Source of the DNA: Larimichthys crocea
Lineage: Eukaryota > Chordata > Actinopteri > Sciaenidae
DNA: 64,000 bases
Direction: 5' to 3'
Assembly: GCF_000972845.2 (NCBI RefSeq)
Contig: NC_040032.1
Span: 18,532,636 to 18,596,635, forward strand
The translations under genes were made by a program, and so were the position numbers. This document shows, in pieces, positions 36,265 through 47,121 of the stretch. The notes beneath the pieces are model-generated. The model saw only the letters and a program-made list of their open reading frames with translations. It was not told the origin of the DNA and searched no databases. Each line of letters opens with the position of its first letter. The first letter of the stretch is position 1.

Positions 36265-36650
36265 ACATGCATATGCACATGCAACTGACAGTCACATATA
36301 TCCTGCATTATCACTCAACCACAATATATTTTCAGGTGTGTGGTTGCCGATTCCTCACCACTTTCAATGTCAACGCTCCCTGGAAGTCTGCAGGACCCTG
36401 ACTGGAGTGGCACATCCCCGACCCACCAATGGGAGGAAGCCAATCTGATAAGAGCAACCTTATTTAAACTTGAACCACCGTAAGTTGACAGCTAACGCTA
36501 ACACTGATGTTAGCTACCAGTTTTTCTTTGTTGAACTTGACATGACATGAGCTGCTTGACTTTCTGCTATAATGGTTACTACTCTGTGACATTTTAACCC
36601 ATACTGTGGAGTCAAGTTTCAAAGTGGCCCATCTTGGCCAACCCTGTTTA

Positions 36651-38370
36651 CAGTTTTTCTCCATTGGTTTGGCTCATTTCTTGAAACTGAGATGACATTC
36701 TCATAACAACATGGACAAATCCCCAAACTATCTTGCAGTTTCTCACAACAGAATGGCATTTATCATTGCTTTCATCACATTTCCAAATGCTTTGTACATG
36801 TGTCAAGCCTTTAGTACATCCTTGCAAATAGCTATGTACAAGTATCCTACAGTTAACACAATCAGCCAACATTTAGTACATTTTTCAAATGAATGTATCT
36901 TGCTGATCTATCCCAATTGGTTGGTTTTCAGTGTCATGGTTATTGTCCTCAAAACATGTCAGCACATTTTCATCGTATAAGTCATCATATGCAGAATAGT
37001 CTGCTCAATTGTCAAAATGGTGTTAGGAAACTGGAATAGAATACAGTACATATTTTGGAAGATGTTATAGTAAATTTAGGATAATCAGGTTAGGTGAAAT
37101 AAGTTTTTGACTAACGAAGGAGGCGTGTATAACCATGTGCGCGGCCATCTCAGAAAATGGTGTGGCCACCCACAATGCAAGTTTGGGCCCATACAACACA
37201 GATAAACTCCTCCGTTTCCTGGATCAACTGTATCTTGATCTGGTCCCAGAAAATGAGAGGGGTCTCGAAGGGCCCCACCTACCCCAGTTTGTAATTATAT
37301 GGGACAACGTTAGTTTCCACCGGGGTCCACGCATCCGGGGATGGTTCAACATGCATCCAAGAATGCACAATGTGTTCTTGCCACCATACTCTCCATTCCT
37401 CAATCCTATCGAGGAGTTTTTCTCTGCTTGGAGATGGAGAGTGTATGAACACCATGCGGAAAACCAGAGGGCTCTCATGACTGCAATGGACGCTGCCTGT
37501 GAGGACATAACAGGGGATCAGTGTAGAGGATGGCTCAGGCATGCACGACGCTTCTTCCCGCGCTGTATCTCAAGAGACAACATCAGATGCGATGTGGATG
37601 AGAATCTGTGGCCGAACAGAGCACAGAGAATGGATGGCCAGGAAGATGAGGATGGTGACCAGGAGAGAGAGGGGAGTGACCGTGACTAAACAAAATGTCT
37701 TCATTTGTGACTCTTTGTATTTACAGTGCTGATTTGTTGATTTTTTTCTTTTTTGTGGGTTTTTGTATTTTGTGTACACAGTATATTTTCCTTTTTTACG
37801 GTTCCCTACCTACTGTAATGTGTACAATTTACGTTAGTTGAGAATAAAAATGAAAATTCCTCGGCAGAATGAGTGCAGTGTGTGTGTGTGGTGTGAAAAT
37901 GTTATGCCTATAGTTAGAAATATGCCATGACAAAGCGTCTAAGCATTTTGACTTGCAGTACTTACACAATACCAAAGGGACAATGCATTTTGGAGGCACT
38001 GACTAGTTATATGAGAAGGGAATGTAGTTTTGACTGAAGGGTAAACTGTTTTGGGAGCTGTACAAACATTGCCAGGTGATCCATGTAGTTGTGCAGTACC
38101 ATCCAAGTTATTTTGACAGAAGTACTGAATGAATCAAAATGTGCCAAAGCAATTGAGAAGGATCCATGCCATTTTTATGGTACTGACTATTTACATGGGA
38201 AAGGGATTTCATTTTGAAGCATGGATGAGTAGTTTTGGGAGACAAATTACATTTTGCTGGTTATCTGAAGTGTTGTGCAGAACTGCAAGTCTGTTTGGCC
38301 AAATTGCTTTATAGTTATGAGAATGTCATCTCAGTTTCAAGAAATGAGCCAAACCAATGGAGAAAAACTG
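36651..38370 (+). mobile_element. IS630/Tc1-like transposon copy 1 (1720 bp)
   Basis: The terminal inverted repeats are about 57 bp, starting CAGTTTTTCTCCATTGG, and both ends are flanked by TA (36649-36650, 38371-38372). It carries the C-terminal half of a transposase at 37135-37689. About 480 bp of non-coding sequence separate the left repeat from that frame, where the N-terminal half should be. The element is therefore an internally deleted, non-autonomous copy. Confidence 0.93.
37108..37689 (+). pseudogene. DD35E transposase, C-terminal half
   Basis: The clear reading is TMCAAISENGVATHNASLGP..., then VIIWDNVSFHRGPR and LPPYSPFLNPIEEFFSAW. The aspartate of WDN (37303) and the glutamate of NPIE (37411) are separated by 35 residues, a DD35E spacing in the DDE_3/IS630 fold. 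A family-like reading extends upstream of the first ATG to about 37108, where a stop (TGA) and unrelated sequence begin. The first catalytic aspartate and the DNA-binding domain are missing, so the protein cannot catalyse transposition. The C-terminus is acidic (EDEDGDQEREGSDRD). Confidence 0.9.
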
Positions 38371-39277
38371 TAATAAACCCATTACCAACATGGGTATTGT
38401 TGTTCCCTAGCTAGAGCTTGGGTACCGTGTCATTGTCGTTACACATCTTAGCAAACCAAATTAGTTTACACACATTACAGTTTTACAGTCTTCACCACAA
38501 ACGTCTTGCAACGTTTGTTTTTGAGACACAACTTTTGATTTTCATCAACATGCAACATTTTGACATTTCTTCAGCCTTTGCACAGATGTCCGCATGACTC
38601 CTCCATTTTAAAGTAATCACAGCAGGTGAACATGTTACTGATGAACATAACAATGTAGAAAAAAAGGTCTGAATAATGAGATGCACTCACAATATGACAC
38701 AAACTGGTCAGTGTGCATACTGAGCAGAGCGCCCCAGCACACTAATGAAATTTCCGTCTGTGGGTTTCATTATGGTGCCACAGGACTGATACAAATGGCA
38801 GGGTGGGGACATCCCCGATCCTAAATGATTCTATCTCACTGTTATCAGCCTCCTTGGTGCATTTCTGGGTGAAGGACACAGTAAAAGGCTGCAGACACTC
38901 ATTGATCTGACGCCTTTGACTCAAAAATGCAATTAGAGGTGGGCCATGTCTTCGTGGTTGGTTATCACAAGGCATGTGGCCGCACATTCAGATGTCTAAA
39001 TCCAGGTAGTCACAGTAGTGATTATTTTCTAATTACTCCAGCCTCATTCCAGGGACATGACTGCATGGGATTGATTACGATGAGGTGCTTCTTCTCAATA
39101 TACGTCAGTGTTTTTAAAAATCATCGCATTTGAACCTTAAATATGTCAGACAGTGCAGCTTTCTAATGTGTGCCATGGACACATTTGCTTAAAGTAAAAA
39201 ACTGAGACTTTGAGCGGTGTGGTATGTTGATAAATCAGTCACACTGACCGAGAGTTTAACTTCTGACCATTGTATTA
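38371..39277. other. Spacer between inverted transposon copies
   Basis: 907 bp of sequence unlike the transposon. An 81-codon minus-strand frame (38987-38742) has no domain I recognise. No RNA gene seen. Confidence 0.5.
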
Positions 39278-40932
39278 CAGTTTTTCTCCATTGGTTTGGC
39301 TCATTTCTTGAAACTGAGATGACATTCTCATAACTATAAAGCAATTTGGCCAAACAGACTTGCAGTTCTGCACAACACTTCAGATAACCAGCAAAATGTA
39401 ATTTGTCTCCCAAAACTACTCATCCATGCTTCAAAATGAAATCCCTTTCCCATGTAAATAGTCAGTACCATAAAAATGGCATGGATCCTTCTCAATTGCT
39501 TTGGCACATTTTGATTCATTCAGTACTTCTGTCAAAATAACTTGGATGGTACTGCACAACTACATGGATCACCTGGCAATGTTTGTACAGCTCCCAAAAC
39601 AGTTTACCCTTCAGTCAAAACTACATTCCCTTCTCATATAACTAGTCAGTGCCTCCAAAATGCATTGTCCCTTTGGTATTGTGTAAGTACTGCAAGTCAA
39701 AATGCTTAGACGCTTTGTCATGGCATATTTCTAACTATAGGCATAACATTTTCACACCACACACACACACTGCACTCATTCTGCCGAGGAATTTTCATTT
39801 TTATTCTCAACTAACGTAAATTGTACACATTACAGTAGGTAGGGAACCGTAAAAAAGGAAAATATACTGTGTACACAAAATACAAAAACCCACAAAAAAG
39901 AAAAAAATCAACAAATCAGCACTGTAAATACAAAGAGTCACAAATGAAGACATTTTGTTTAGTCACGGTCACTCCCCTCTCTCTCCTGGTCACCATCCTC
40001 ATCTTCCTGGCCATCCATTCTCTGTGCTCTGTTCGGCCACAGATTCTCATCCACATCGCATCTGATGTTGTCTCTTGAGATACAGCGCGGGAAGAAGCGT
40101 CGTGCATGCCTGAGCCATCCTCTACACTGATCCCCTGTTATGTCCTCACAGGCAGCGTCCATTGCAGTCATGAGAGCCCTCTGGTTTTCCGCATGGTGTT
40201 CATACACTCTCCATCTCCAAGCAGAGAAAAACTCCTCGATAGGATTGAGGAATGGAGAGTATGGTGGCAAGAACACATTGTGCATTCTTGGATGCATGTT
40301 GAACCATCCCCGGATGCGTGGACCCCGGTGGAAACTAACGTTGTCCCATATAATTACAAACTGGGGTAGGTGGGGCCCTTCGAGACCCCTCTCATTTTCT
40401 GGGACCAGATCAAGATACAGTTGATCCAGGAAACGGAGTTTATCTGTGTTGTATGGGCCCAAACTTCGTTAGTCAAAAACTTATTTCACCTAACCTGATT
40501 ATCCTAAATTTACTATAACATCTTCCAAAATATGTACTGTATTCTATTCCAGTTTCCTAACACTATTTTGACAATTGAGCAGACTATTCTGCATATGATG
40601 ACTTATACGATGAAAATGTGCTGACATGTTTTGAGGACAATAACCATGACACTGAAAACCAACCAATTGGGATAGATCAGCAAGATACATTCATTTGAAA
40701 AATGTACTAAATGTTGGCTGATTGTGTTAACTGTAGGATACTTGTACATAGCTATTTGCAAGGATGTACTAAAGGCTTGACACATGTACAAAGCATTTGG
40801 AAATGTGATGAAAGCAATGATAAATGCCATTCTGTTGTGAGAAACTGCAAGATAGTTTGGGGATTTGTCCATGTTGTTATGAGAATGTCATCTCAGTTTC
40901 AAGAAATGAGCCAAACCAATGGAGAAAAACTG
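39278..40932 (-). mobile_element. IS630/Tc1-like transposon copy 2 (1655 bp), inverted
   Basis: Same family and same internal structure as 36651-38370 but in opposite orientation, flanked by TA (39276-39277, 40933-40934). It is 65 bp shorter, fully explained by a 62-bp deletion between two AAG triplets at the start of the coding remnant and a 3-bp deletion (one CTC). Otherwise I see only scattered single-base differences, so divergence is very low. Confidence 0.93.
39959..40462 (-). pseudogene. DD35E transposase, C-terminal half (copy 2)
   Basis: Same reading as 37135-37689 from GPYNTDKL onward, with one Leu codon missing; the WDN and NPIE catalytic motifs are kept. The 62-bp deletion removes the MCAAISENG start segment. 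Not functional. Confidence 0.9.
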
Positions 40933-42458
40933 TAAATCAAAGACACGTTGTGCATGAAAACTGAAACTTAACTGCAACAAGTTTCACATTCAGCAACAGT
41001 TTAAGATTACAATTTGCTTACTTATACTTCACACGTCTCTTCTACCATTCTAAAGCAGAGATTACAAATCACACGTCATTAATGGCAAGAAATGTCTGGA
41101 CACTACCCTGATCATTTCTGGTAACTTTGGTCTATAAATAAGGCCTCTATGTTGCTCACACGTCATTCTGTGGTGGCGCACTGGCCAAGCGACTGTCAAT
41201 GAGACCCTTGATCTCATTTTGGATAACGGCCCTAACCACTTGTGCAGGGGGCAAGGTGGTTTGGGAAGTGGCAGAGTGTCCTTCATGTCATAGCTCAGAT
41301 TTCACAAAGAAAAGAAAAAGATTTTCAGTCTAAGATGTAACTTTTATTTCTTTGTATTCAGTAAATCAACAAATAACATGATGTCAATAAATAGCTGTTT
41401 TTACCTGCTTCCAGTTGTTATGCTAAGCTAAAATAACTTTCTTCTGGGCCTGACTATATTCTTGTCTAGATAGGATAGATGGTAAACATGTAAAACACTG
41501 AAGGTGAAGCATGTCAAGTGACACCTAGACTGGGCTGCAACACATCTTACACAGTATTACCTCTGCAGTGAATTTGGTGCTTCTCCAGGTTGTGTGACAG
41601 TGAGATTTGAAGTAATCCAGCTGTCATAGAGAACACCTGCAGATGATGTTCCCAAATAGAGATGGAACTATATAAGACCCTAACATCAACCTTCAAACTG
41701 AGGGGAGTCCCACTCAATCTGTGGGTGGCATTTGGGCCTCTGGTGGTATTCTGGGAGTTGAAAGTCAAACAGTCCTCAGGTCAGGGTGTTAAACTTTCTA
41801 TAGGCTACCCTCTGTATAGATTTACTTGACATATTCATATGTTACTGAGGTAACCGAGCAGGCAACCCCATCTAGCTTTCCCAGCTCATTGAGAAGAATT
41901 TTAAACAAACCATGTAAGAGTATTTTGATTGCCAAATTGATTTTGATTTGATTCCCAACGGCCAAAGAAAACATTTCTCACAGAGCCACCATTCCAAAAA
42001 AAAAAAAAAAAACACTGCAAACTGAGGACACGTCTTCATGTTTCTATTGTGTTTTTTAATCTCTGAAGGTTTTCTATTTGTATATCTTTCCCAGGGCCTA
42101 GAAAGGGCAAGTGTTACGTTTCAGCCCAATGCTGGATGATTAGTTAGTCAAAGTAAATGTCTAACCCCTAAAATACACTGCATGCAGAACGGCTCCGAAA
42201 CGTTTAAATTTTAGTCATTGTGTCAGCTCACACAGCCCTCTGCAACACATACGCCGGAGCATGGCACATTAATTCAGCACAGAGCAGATTAGGCAGGGAA
42301 GGAAATCGGCTTTAAAATACAAAATAAAACCCTGGTTGATTTTCAAAATCAAATAATAAATAATAAAATATACAATGCATCTGCCACCACATTGTCAGTT
42401 CCCATACATCCAGGCAGAATTGGCTGCAGGAACAATGACCAACGCACTAACAGAGACA
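40933..42458. other. Intergenic, no recognised gene
   Basis: Contains a 16-17 base poly(A) run near 41996-42012 and AT-rich sequence. No domain-bearing frame. Confidence 0.45.
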
Positions 42459-42735
42459 TATACTTTACACCTTTCGTTAAACTCTGGTTGACCCCACTTT
42501 GACAGTTTTACGACTTTGACCTTTGACCCACTAAGGGGGGGTCCCCGCCCACCATTGCTATTGGTGCCGCTGAATGTACACACACAGATATATTACATGA
42601 CATTGCATTAAAGTCATGGAGTTTTAGAGTTAAAGTTCTGGAAATGGGCATGTGCGCATGTGTGCACACAGATAAGACCCCAAATGTTGTAGAAGAAAAT
42701 AAAAAATAAAATCTGAAAAACAACCAATGAGAGAA
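42459..42735 (+). repeat. Repeat preceding the viral block, copy L
   Basis: Runs from ATACTTTACACCTTTCGTT through TTTGACAGTTTTACGACTTT and TCCCCGCCCACC to AACAACCAATGAGAGAAAG. A diverged direct copy is at 54811-55118. It lies immediately upstream of the first viral gene, so it may be a terminal repeat of the viral element. Confidence 0.75.
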
Positions 42736-42832
42736 AGGTGGAGGTGTGGAAAACACTTTGTACGATTCCTTTAAAACAGGTGTGCATCGGAGAACAACTC
42801 AAAACCATCTTGGTGAAAAAAAGAAACTGATC

Positions 42833-43469
42833 ATGCCGCTGAAAAGATCTAATTCCGACAGAGACAATGATGTTTCTGACTTGAGCAACGAAGAAATGCA
42901 GAATTTACAGCAGAAGAGAGTCATCACATCTCTGATATGTGAGACGCCTGTTACAATCTTTCAAGAATCAAGCTTGAACGCTGATGCTCTAAAGAAGAGC
43001 GTAGTCTATCTGTGTCGACTGCAAGCGCCCCAGTGCGATTCTCTCTGGGGAATGGTCTCTGGAGCCGTACGGCGTGCAAGGCTATTGGGGCTATGTGTTC
43101 AAGTATGAAACGAGTGAGCTTTGGCTGTATCAGAGGAATGAGGGTGAAACAGTGGGGCCTCTGTCTGCTGTAGGGATGCTGAGTTCCAATGACTGGGCAG
43201 TGCTGAGACTGGTGATTCCAAATCACTCGGCCTTAACCAGCCAGACCGAGCATCCCCAGGATCAGGAAGGCCCTGTAGCCGCTAAACAGCCCAGTTTGGA
43301 GGCCGAGACCAAGGCTACTTTCAACGCGGTCTGGCAATCGAGAACCTGTCCCTCCGGTCGCTGGTTCTTACGAGCCACTCTCCAGACATCCGGAGAGAGA
43401 GGAGCTACGGAGCACTTTCTCTTGGAGAGTTTTAATTCTGCAGCTTATTCCAGAGAATTGAGAATTTGA
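42833..43469 (+). pseudogene. Unknown gene at the left end of the adintovirus-like block
   Basis: From ATG 42833 the reading is MPLKRSNSDRDNDVSDLSNE... to a stop at 43108. A second frame from about 43074 continues with KYETSELWLYQRNEGETVG to a stop at 43469. The overlap and continuity suggest one gene of about 210 codons with one frameshift near 43070. I do not recognise the product. Its position directly before the integrase, same strand, suggests a viral gene. The ATG at 42746 upstream is also in frame, inside the repeat-derived leader. Confidence 0.45.
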
Positions 43470-43549
43470 TATAGGATTTTTGCAACAGAGTTTCAACAGA
43501 TAGAGACGCTGTCACAACACTAGTTGAAATCAGACGACTAAGCAACATT

Positions 43550-43818
43550 ATGGACATACAGCTTGGGAAGTCATGGTGCGGTGTGCGAGCGCATCTGATT
43601 TGTCAGAGACCTTTGAAAAAATTGTGAAAGATTGGATTAAGGACTCTTTTGTTATAACACCCTGTCATTTGCTCACTCTGTACACTTTGTAGATGTGTTG
43701 ATTTTTCATTTGCAGAATAACACGTCTGTGAATATCCTGAGCGAATTGAAAAGATTGCACAACATTCTTCAGACTAGTTTAGATCACAGTTTTTATTCAG
43801 GCTTTAAAGATGATTAAA
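43550..43818 (+). pseudogene. Unknown coding-like fragment
   Basis: Two short plus-strand readings in different frames, one with FEKIVKDWIKDSFVITPC and one with NILSELKRLHNILQTSL, end at a TAA near 43818. Composition and lack of stops suggest one broken small viral gene. No family recognised. Confidence 0.3.
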
Positions 43819-43852
43819 GACTAGTCGTCTCCTTTTTGCAACCAATGTACAG

Positions 43853-44015
43853 TATTACACCTTATCTTTTATGTATCTTTATCCTGTATATATCTTAACC
43901 TTTGATGTATCCTATTACAATACAATCATTAAAATGTATTACACCATATATTTTATGTATCTTTATCCTGTATGTATCTTAACCTTTGATGTATCCTATT
44001 ACAATACAATTAAAA
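43853..44015 (+). repeat. Tandem duplication, ~85-bp unit
   Basis: Two adjacent copies of a unit containing TTTTATGTATCTTTATCCTG and AACCTTTGATGTATCCTATT, AT-rich, between the left unknown genes and the integrase. Confidence 0.9.
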
Positions 44016-44084
44016 GAGATAAAGAAGCAATCCAGAGTGGTGTGTTTTTCAGTAAACCCTGAGAGTTTGTTGCAGGCAGGCAGG

Positions 44085-44837
44085 ATGGCGGTGAGACGGG
44101 TCATGAAAGGAGTGTATTACAACCCGGCCCATCCAGCTAGTTTTGGAGGTGTAGACCGACTGCATAGGGGTGTGCAGGATGAAATGGGAAAGAAAGTCAG
44201 TGTGGAAAATGTTAAAGATTTTTTACAAGAGCAAGATACCTACACTCTGCATAAACCAGCCAGAAGTTTTTGTCCTTAGGCCTTTAAACCAATTTTAAGC
44301 AGATCTTTGTAACATGCAAGCTTTGGTGGAACACAACGATGGGTTTAAATATTTATTAACGGTCATAGATGTATTTTAAAAAAAAGCATACGTGCGTGTT
44401 TTAAAGAGAAAAACCGCAGACGAGGTGGTGAAGGCCTTCGTTTCAATCTTCAAAGACAGTCAGATCCCTGAAAAGTTACAAACAGATGCCGGTAAAGAGT
44501 TTTTCAACAAGAGTTTTGATGCTTTGATGAAGAAGCTAAAAAATATGAACAGAGTTTTACGTGAGAAAAAGTGTTTACGGTGGAGGCCTGCATTCCTCGT
44601 ACTCCCCCTGTGTACAAACTCATCTGTGTACAAGATTATGACAGAGAGCTTATCGAGGGCTCCTTTTACGAGGCAGAGTTGCAAAAAGTGAAAATGTCTA
44701 AAGACTGGACGTATCACATAGAAGAAATATTGAAACAACGTACCGTCAAGAGTGAAAAACAGATTTTGGTGTGTTGGAAAAACTGGCCCGGCAAATTCAA
44801 TAGCTGGGTCAAGGCCTCGGATCTGAAAAATATATAA
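44085..44837 (+). pseudogene. Polinton/adintovirus-type integrase with chromodomain
   Basis: Starts MAVRRVMKGVYYNPAHPASF with the family phrases GGVDRLHRGV and LQEQDTYTLHKPAR, then breaks near 44270. The core reappears as LTVIDV (first aspartate) near 44360, followed by VLKRKTADEVVKAF and LQTDAGKEFFNKSF (second aspartate). Around 44545 a deletion removes the segment that should hold the catalytic glutamate. The reading then resumes with CIPRTPPVYKL, SFYEAELQKV and a C-terminal chromodomain ILVCWKNWPGKFNSWVKASD. This is the retrovirus-like integrase of polintons and adintoviruses, which inserts viral DNA into the host genome. At least three breaks plus the deletion make it dead. The TATATAAAAG just after it may have served the next gene. 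Confidence 0.85.
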
Positions 44838-44878
44838 AAGCCACGCTCAACGACCCCGGACCGATCATACCGTCGGAT

Positions 44879-45470
44879 ATGGCGACAGACGCAGGATTTT
44901 ATGTCACCTTACCTTCCAACGCTAGTAAAGACGTGTTAAAAAATAACACAAGCTCAAATTACATGGTAGACTTATTCAAGGCTATCGAACGGAGAATGGG
45001 TGGTGGGTCTGTGCGAAATCATTTATTCTTACACGTGGTATACTTTACCTCGGGATAACGCTTATATCGAACTAATTGAAAACTCGGATTAACCTGTAAT
45101 TCCGGCGGGGGAAGATTATCCTAATCATAGAAAGCCTGGAGAGCTGCTCATAATTCAAAAGTTTAGTCGGGGAGGATATTGTGACAAGCCGAAAGACCTC
45201 CTGGATCAACTCGTACCAAAACTTATAAAATATGACCCCACAGCCGACGCTGTTTACAACAACGTGACCAAGTGCATCGATTTCAAAGGCAACGGTAAGT
45301 ACACAATGCGAGGGCAAGCCCCCTTGGCCTACATGCTGGGTCTTAAACCGGGTGAGTGGTGGACCCCCTCTGAGAGAGGATCCTCATCGCTTCATAAACT
45401 ATTACGAAAGTCAAGTAGGGGGCGCTACCTGGTTTTTATGGAGCACCAGTCATGTACGGTCGGGGTATAG
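44879..45470 (+). pseudogene. Penton-like minor capsid protein
   Basis: From ATG 44879 the reading MATDAGFYVTLPSNASKDVL is the typical N-terminus of polinton/adintovirus penton-like (single jelly-roll) minor capsid proteins. Frame is lost near 45000; a neighbouring frame then reads GLCEIIYSYTWYTLPRDNAY, and the last part (KCIDFKGNGKYTM, LAYMLGLKPGEWW) lies in the frame of 45264-45470. The segment that normally forms the C-terminal third appears deleted near 45360. It would sit at the capsid vertices. The breaks are described only; the gene cannot make a full protein. Confidence 0.75.
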
Positions 45471-45788
45471 GCTCCATCTTCTCGAGATTGTTTCGTTTAG
45501 TCTCCTCTGGTGAAAAAAGGCTTTGCCATCGCCAAGCCGCACCTCAAATCGGCCGCAAGCAACATCGCCTCTGATGTGATAAAAACTGCAGTGGGGAATA
45601 TGACCAATCAACAGAATCAGGGGGGATCCGGAGGGATTATGGTTTTATTGCGTAGACAAATGAGGAGGCCGCCGGGGGATCGTGTTTTTTCGCTCCCTAA
45701 TAAACGTGCGAGTCATAAAAGGAAAAAATCAGTCGGGAGAAGCAAGCCTAAGGGGAGGAAGTCTGCCAGAAGTGCCGATATCATTTAG
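45452..45788 (+). pseudogene. pX/pVI-like basic virion protein
   Basis: Starts near MYGRGIGSIFSRLFRLVSS at 45452, then VKKGFAIAKPHLKSAASNIA in the frame of 45510-45788, ending in a Lys/Arg-rich tail (KRASHKRKKSVGRSKPKGRK). An amphipathic N-terminus plus a basic tail resembles adenovirus pVI/pX-like maturation or core proteins, which adintoviruses also have. One frameshift near 45508. It overlaps the damaged 3' end of the penton-like gene. Confidence 0.6.
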
Positions 45789-45840
45789 GCCTAAACAATA
45801 CAAGAAGAAGAAAAGAAATTTCAACAACAACAAAAGCAAT

Positions 45841-46586
45841 ATGGCTTTTACACCAAAAATCACCCGAGTGCACCCTGGCGGAGCTGGATTTATTTTCAGC
45901 CCCCATGACGCAGCTGTCTATGACTGTCTGAAGATAAGGTCTACAGTCAATTCAGCGCGGCTCTTTTTTACAAAGACACAGCTGGAGCAATGGACTCTGT
46001 TGTGACCAACAACGGTCCTAACCGCGGACGGGAAATACACCTGTTTGGCTCCCTCCAAAGGGTAACGCGCTGTACCCCCTGTTGCGAGTCAATGTAAAAA
46101 CCTACTCCACATCTGAGAATTCCAGGATATGTAACAAGGAGAACCTCTTTCTGGGTGCTATGCCCAAATTCGTGGTGCTGGGTATGATGCACCACGAAGA
46201 TTTCACAGGAAGAATTTTACCCACAACGACGTAGAATATCTGGCCCTCTGTCAGGATGGCAGACAGGTTCGGCTTTCCAGCCCCAGTTTAATCAATGCAA
46301 TTCAGTCAGAGAGTTTTACAACATGTTTATCGCCACGGGAAGACACCTGAAGGATCTACCTTTGAGCATCAACCGTGAGGAATTTAATGACGGATACTCT
46401 CTGTTTGTGTTTAATCTCACCCCGGGTGATGACAACAATGCTCTGTCCCCTGTTTCCAACGGGAATTTAAGATTGGAAATGAGATTCAGAGTACCCTTAC
46501 CACACACCACCACTCTGATCGTCTACACCTGCTATGATTCCATTCTAGAAATTAACTCTAAAAGACAGGTGCTGGTGGATTATTAA
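45841..46586 (+). pseudogene. Major capsid protein remnant (hexon-like)
   Basis: The C-terminal part is clear: FIATGRHLKDLPLSINREEF, DGYSLFVFNLTPGDDNN, NLRLEMRFRVPLPHTTTLIV, ending QVLVDY at 46586. This is the conserved end of polinton/adintovirus double-jelly-roll major capsid proteins. Upstream, a start MAFTPKITRVHPGG at 45841 ends at a stop near 46005, and short pieces in other frames bridge the two. At about 745 bp the locus is much shorter than a complete capsid gene, so internal sequence is missing. Whether the 45841 start belongs to the same gene is uncertain. Confidence 0.65.
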
Positions 46587-46600
46587 TAAAAAATCAAAAC

Positions 46601-47121
46601 ATGAATAATCATGAACTGGAAAATCTTTTGCATCGTCTCCTAGGAGATGTATTCTGTGGCGTGTGGGCTTCTGATCAGCTGCCGTTACTGACACGTTCCT
46701 TTGACACCCCAGTCTACTTGATAGTCAACACACACCCTGCAGACCTGCCTGGTGAGCACTGGCTCTCTTTGACTCTGGAAGAGGACGGTGTAGCCACCCT
46801 TTTTTTCCTCCGGACTTTGCTCACTACCCCTCAAGCATCTTACAGTTTTTGGAGCAGCGTTCTGACCGAATATTGTACCACGATCGTCAGCTTCAACACA
46901 CCCTGTCCACCGTATGCTTTCAACACTGCGGTTATTATCTCTGCCAGAGAGTATCCTTTGAACGACTGTTGTCACTGTATGACGACGATGTGATAAAAAA
47001 TGATCAGACTGTATCACACTTTGTGGAAAAATATCGATGCTGTATAAGAAATCGAAGCTCCGGATTTTTTAACCATGGAACTTGTTCTTTGCAAATGTTT
47101 AATCAGTGTTACAACCTGTGA
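46601..47121 (+). pseudogene. Adenain-like maturation cysteine protease
   Basis: From ATG 46601 the reading includes PVYLIVNTHPADLPGEHWLS, with the catalytic-type histidine in GEHW, and ends at a stop at 46993. From about 46800 the family-like continuation lies in another frame (RSDRILYHDRQLQHTLSTVC, then QHCGYY with the cysteine, then NRSSGFFNHGTCSLQMF) to a stop at 47121. Two frame changes separate the parts. Adenovirus-type proteases process capsid and core precursors in the virion; polintons and adintoviruses share the gene. It follows the capsid gene by 14 bp, suggesting compact viral gene packing. Confidence 0.75.

Noticed and set aside
36025..36401. Tyr/Leu/Ser/Ile repeat proteins
   Set aside because: They are translations of the CTAT and CA arrays in different frames.
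38742..38987. 81-codon minus-strand frame between the transposon copies
   Set aside because: I could not assign a family, splice sites or a start context; kept only as part of the spacer.
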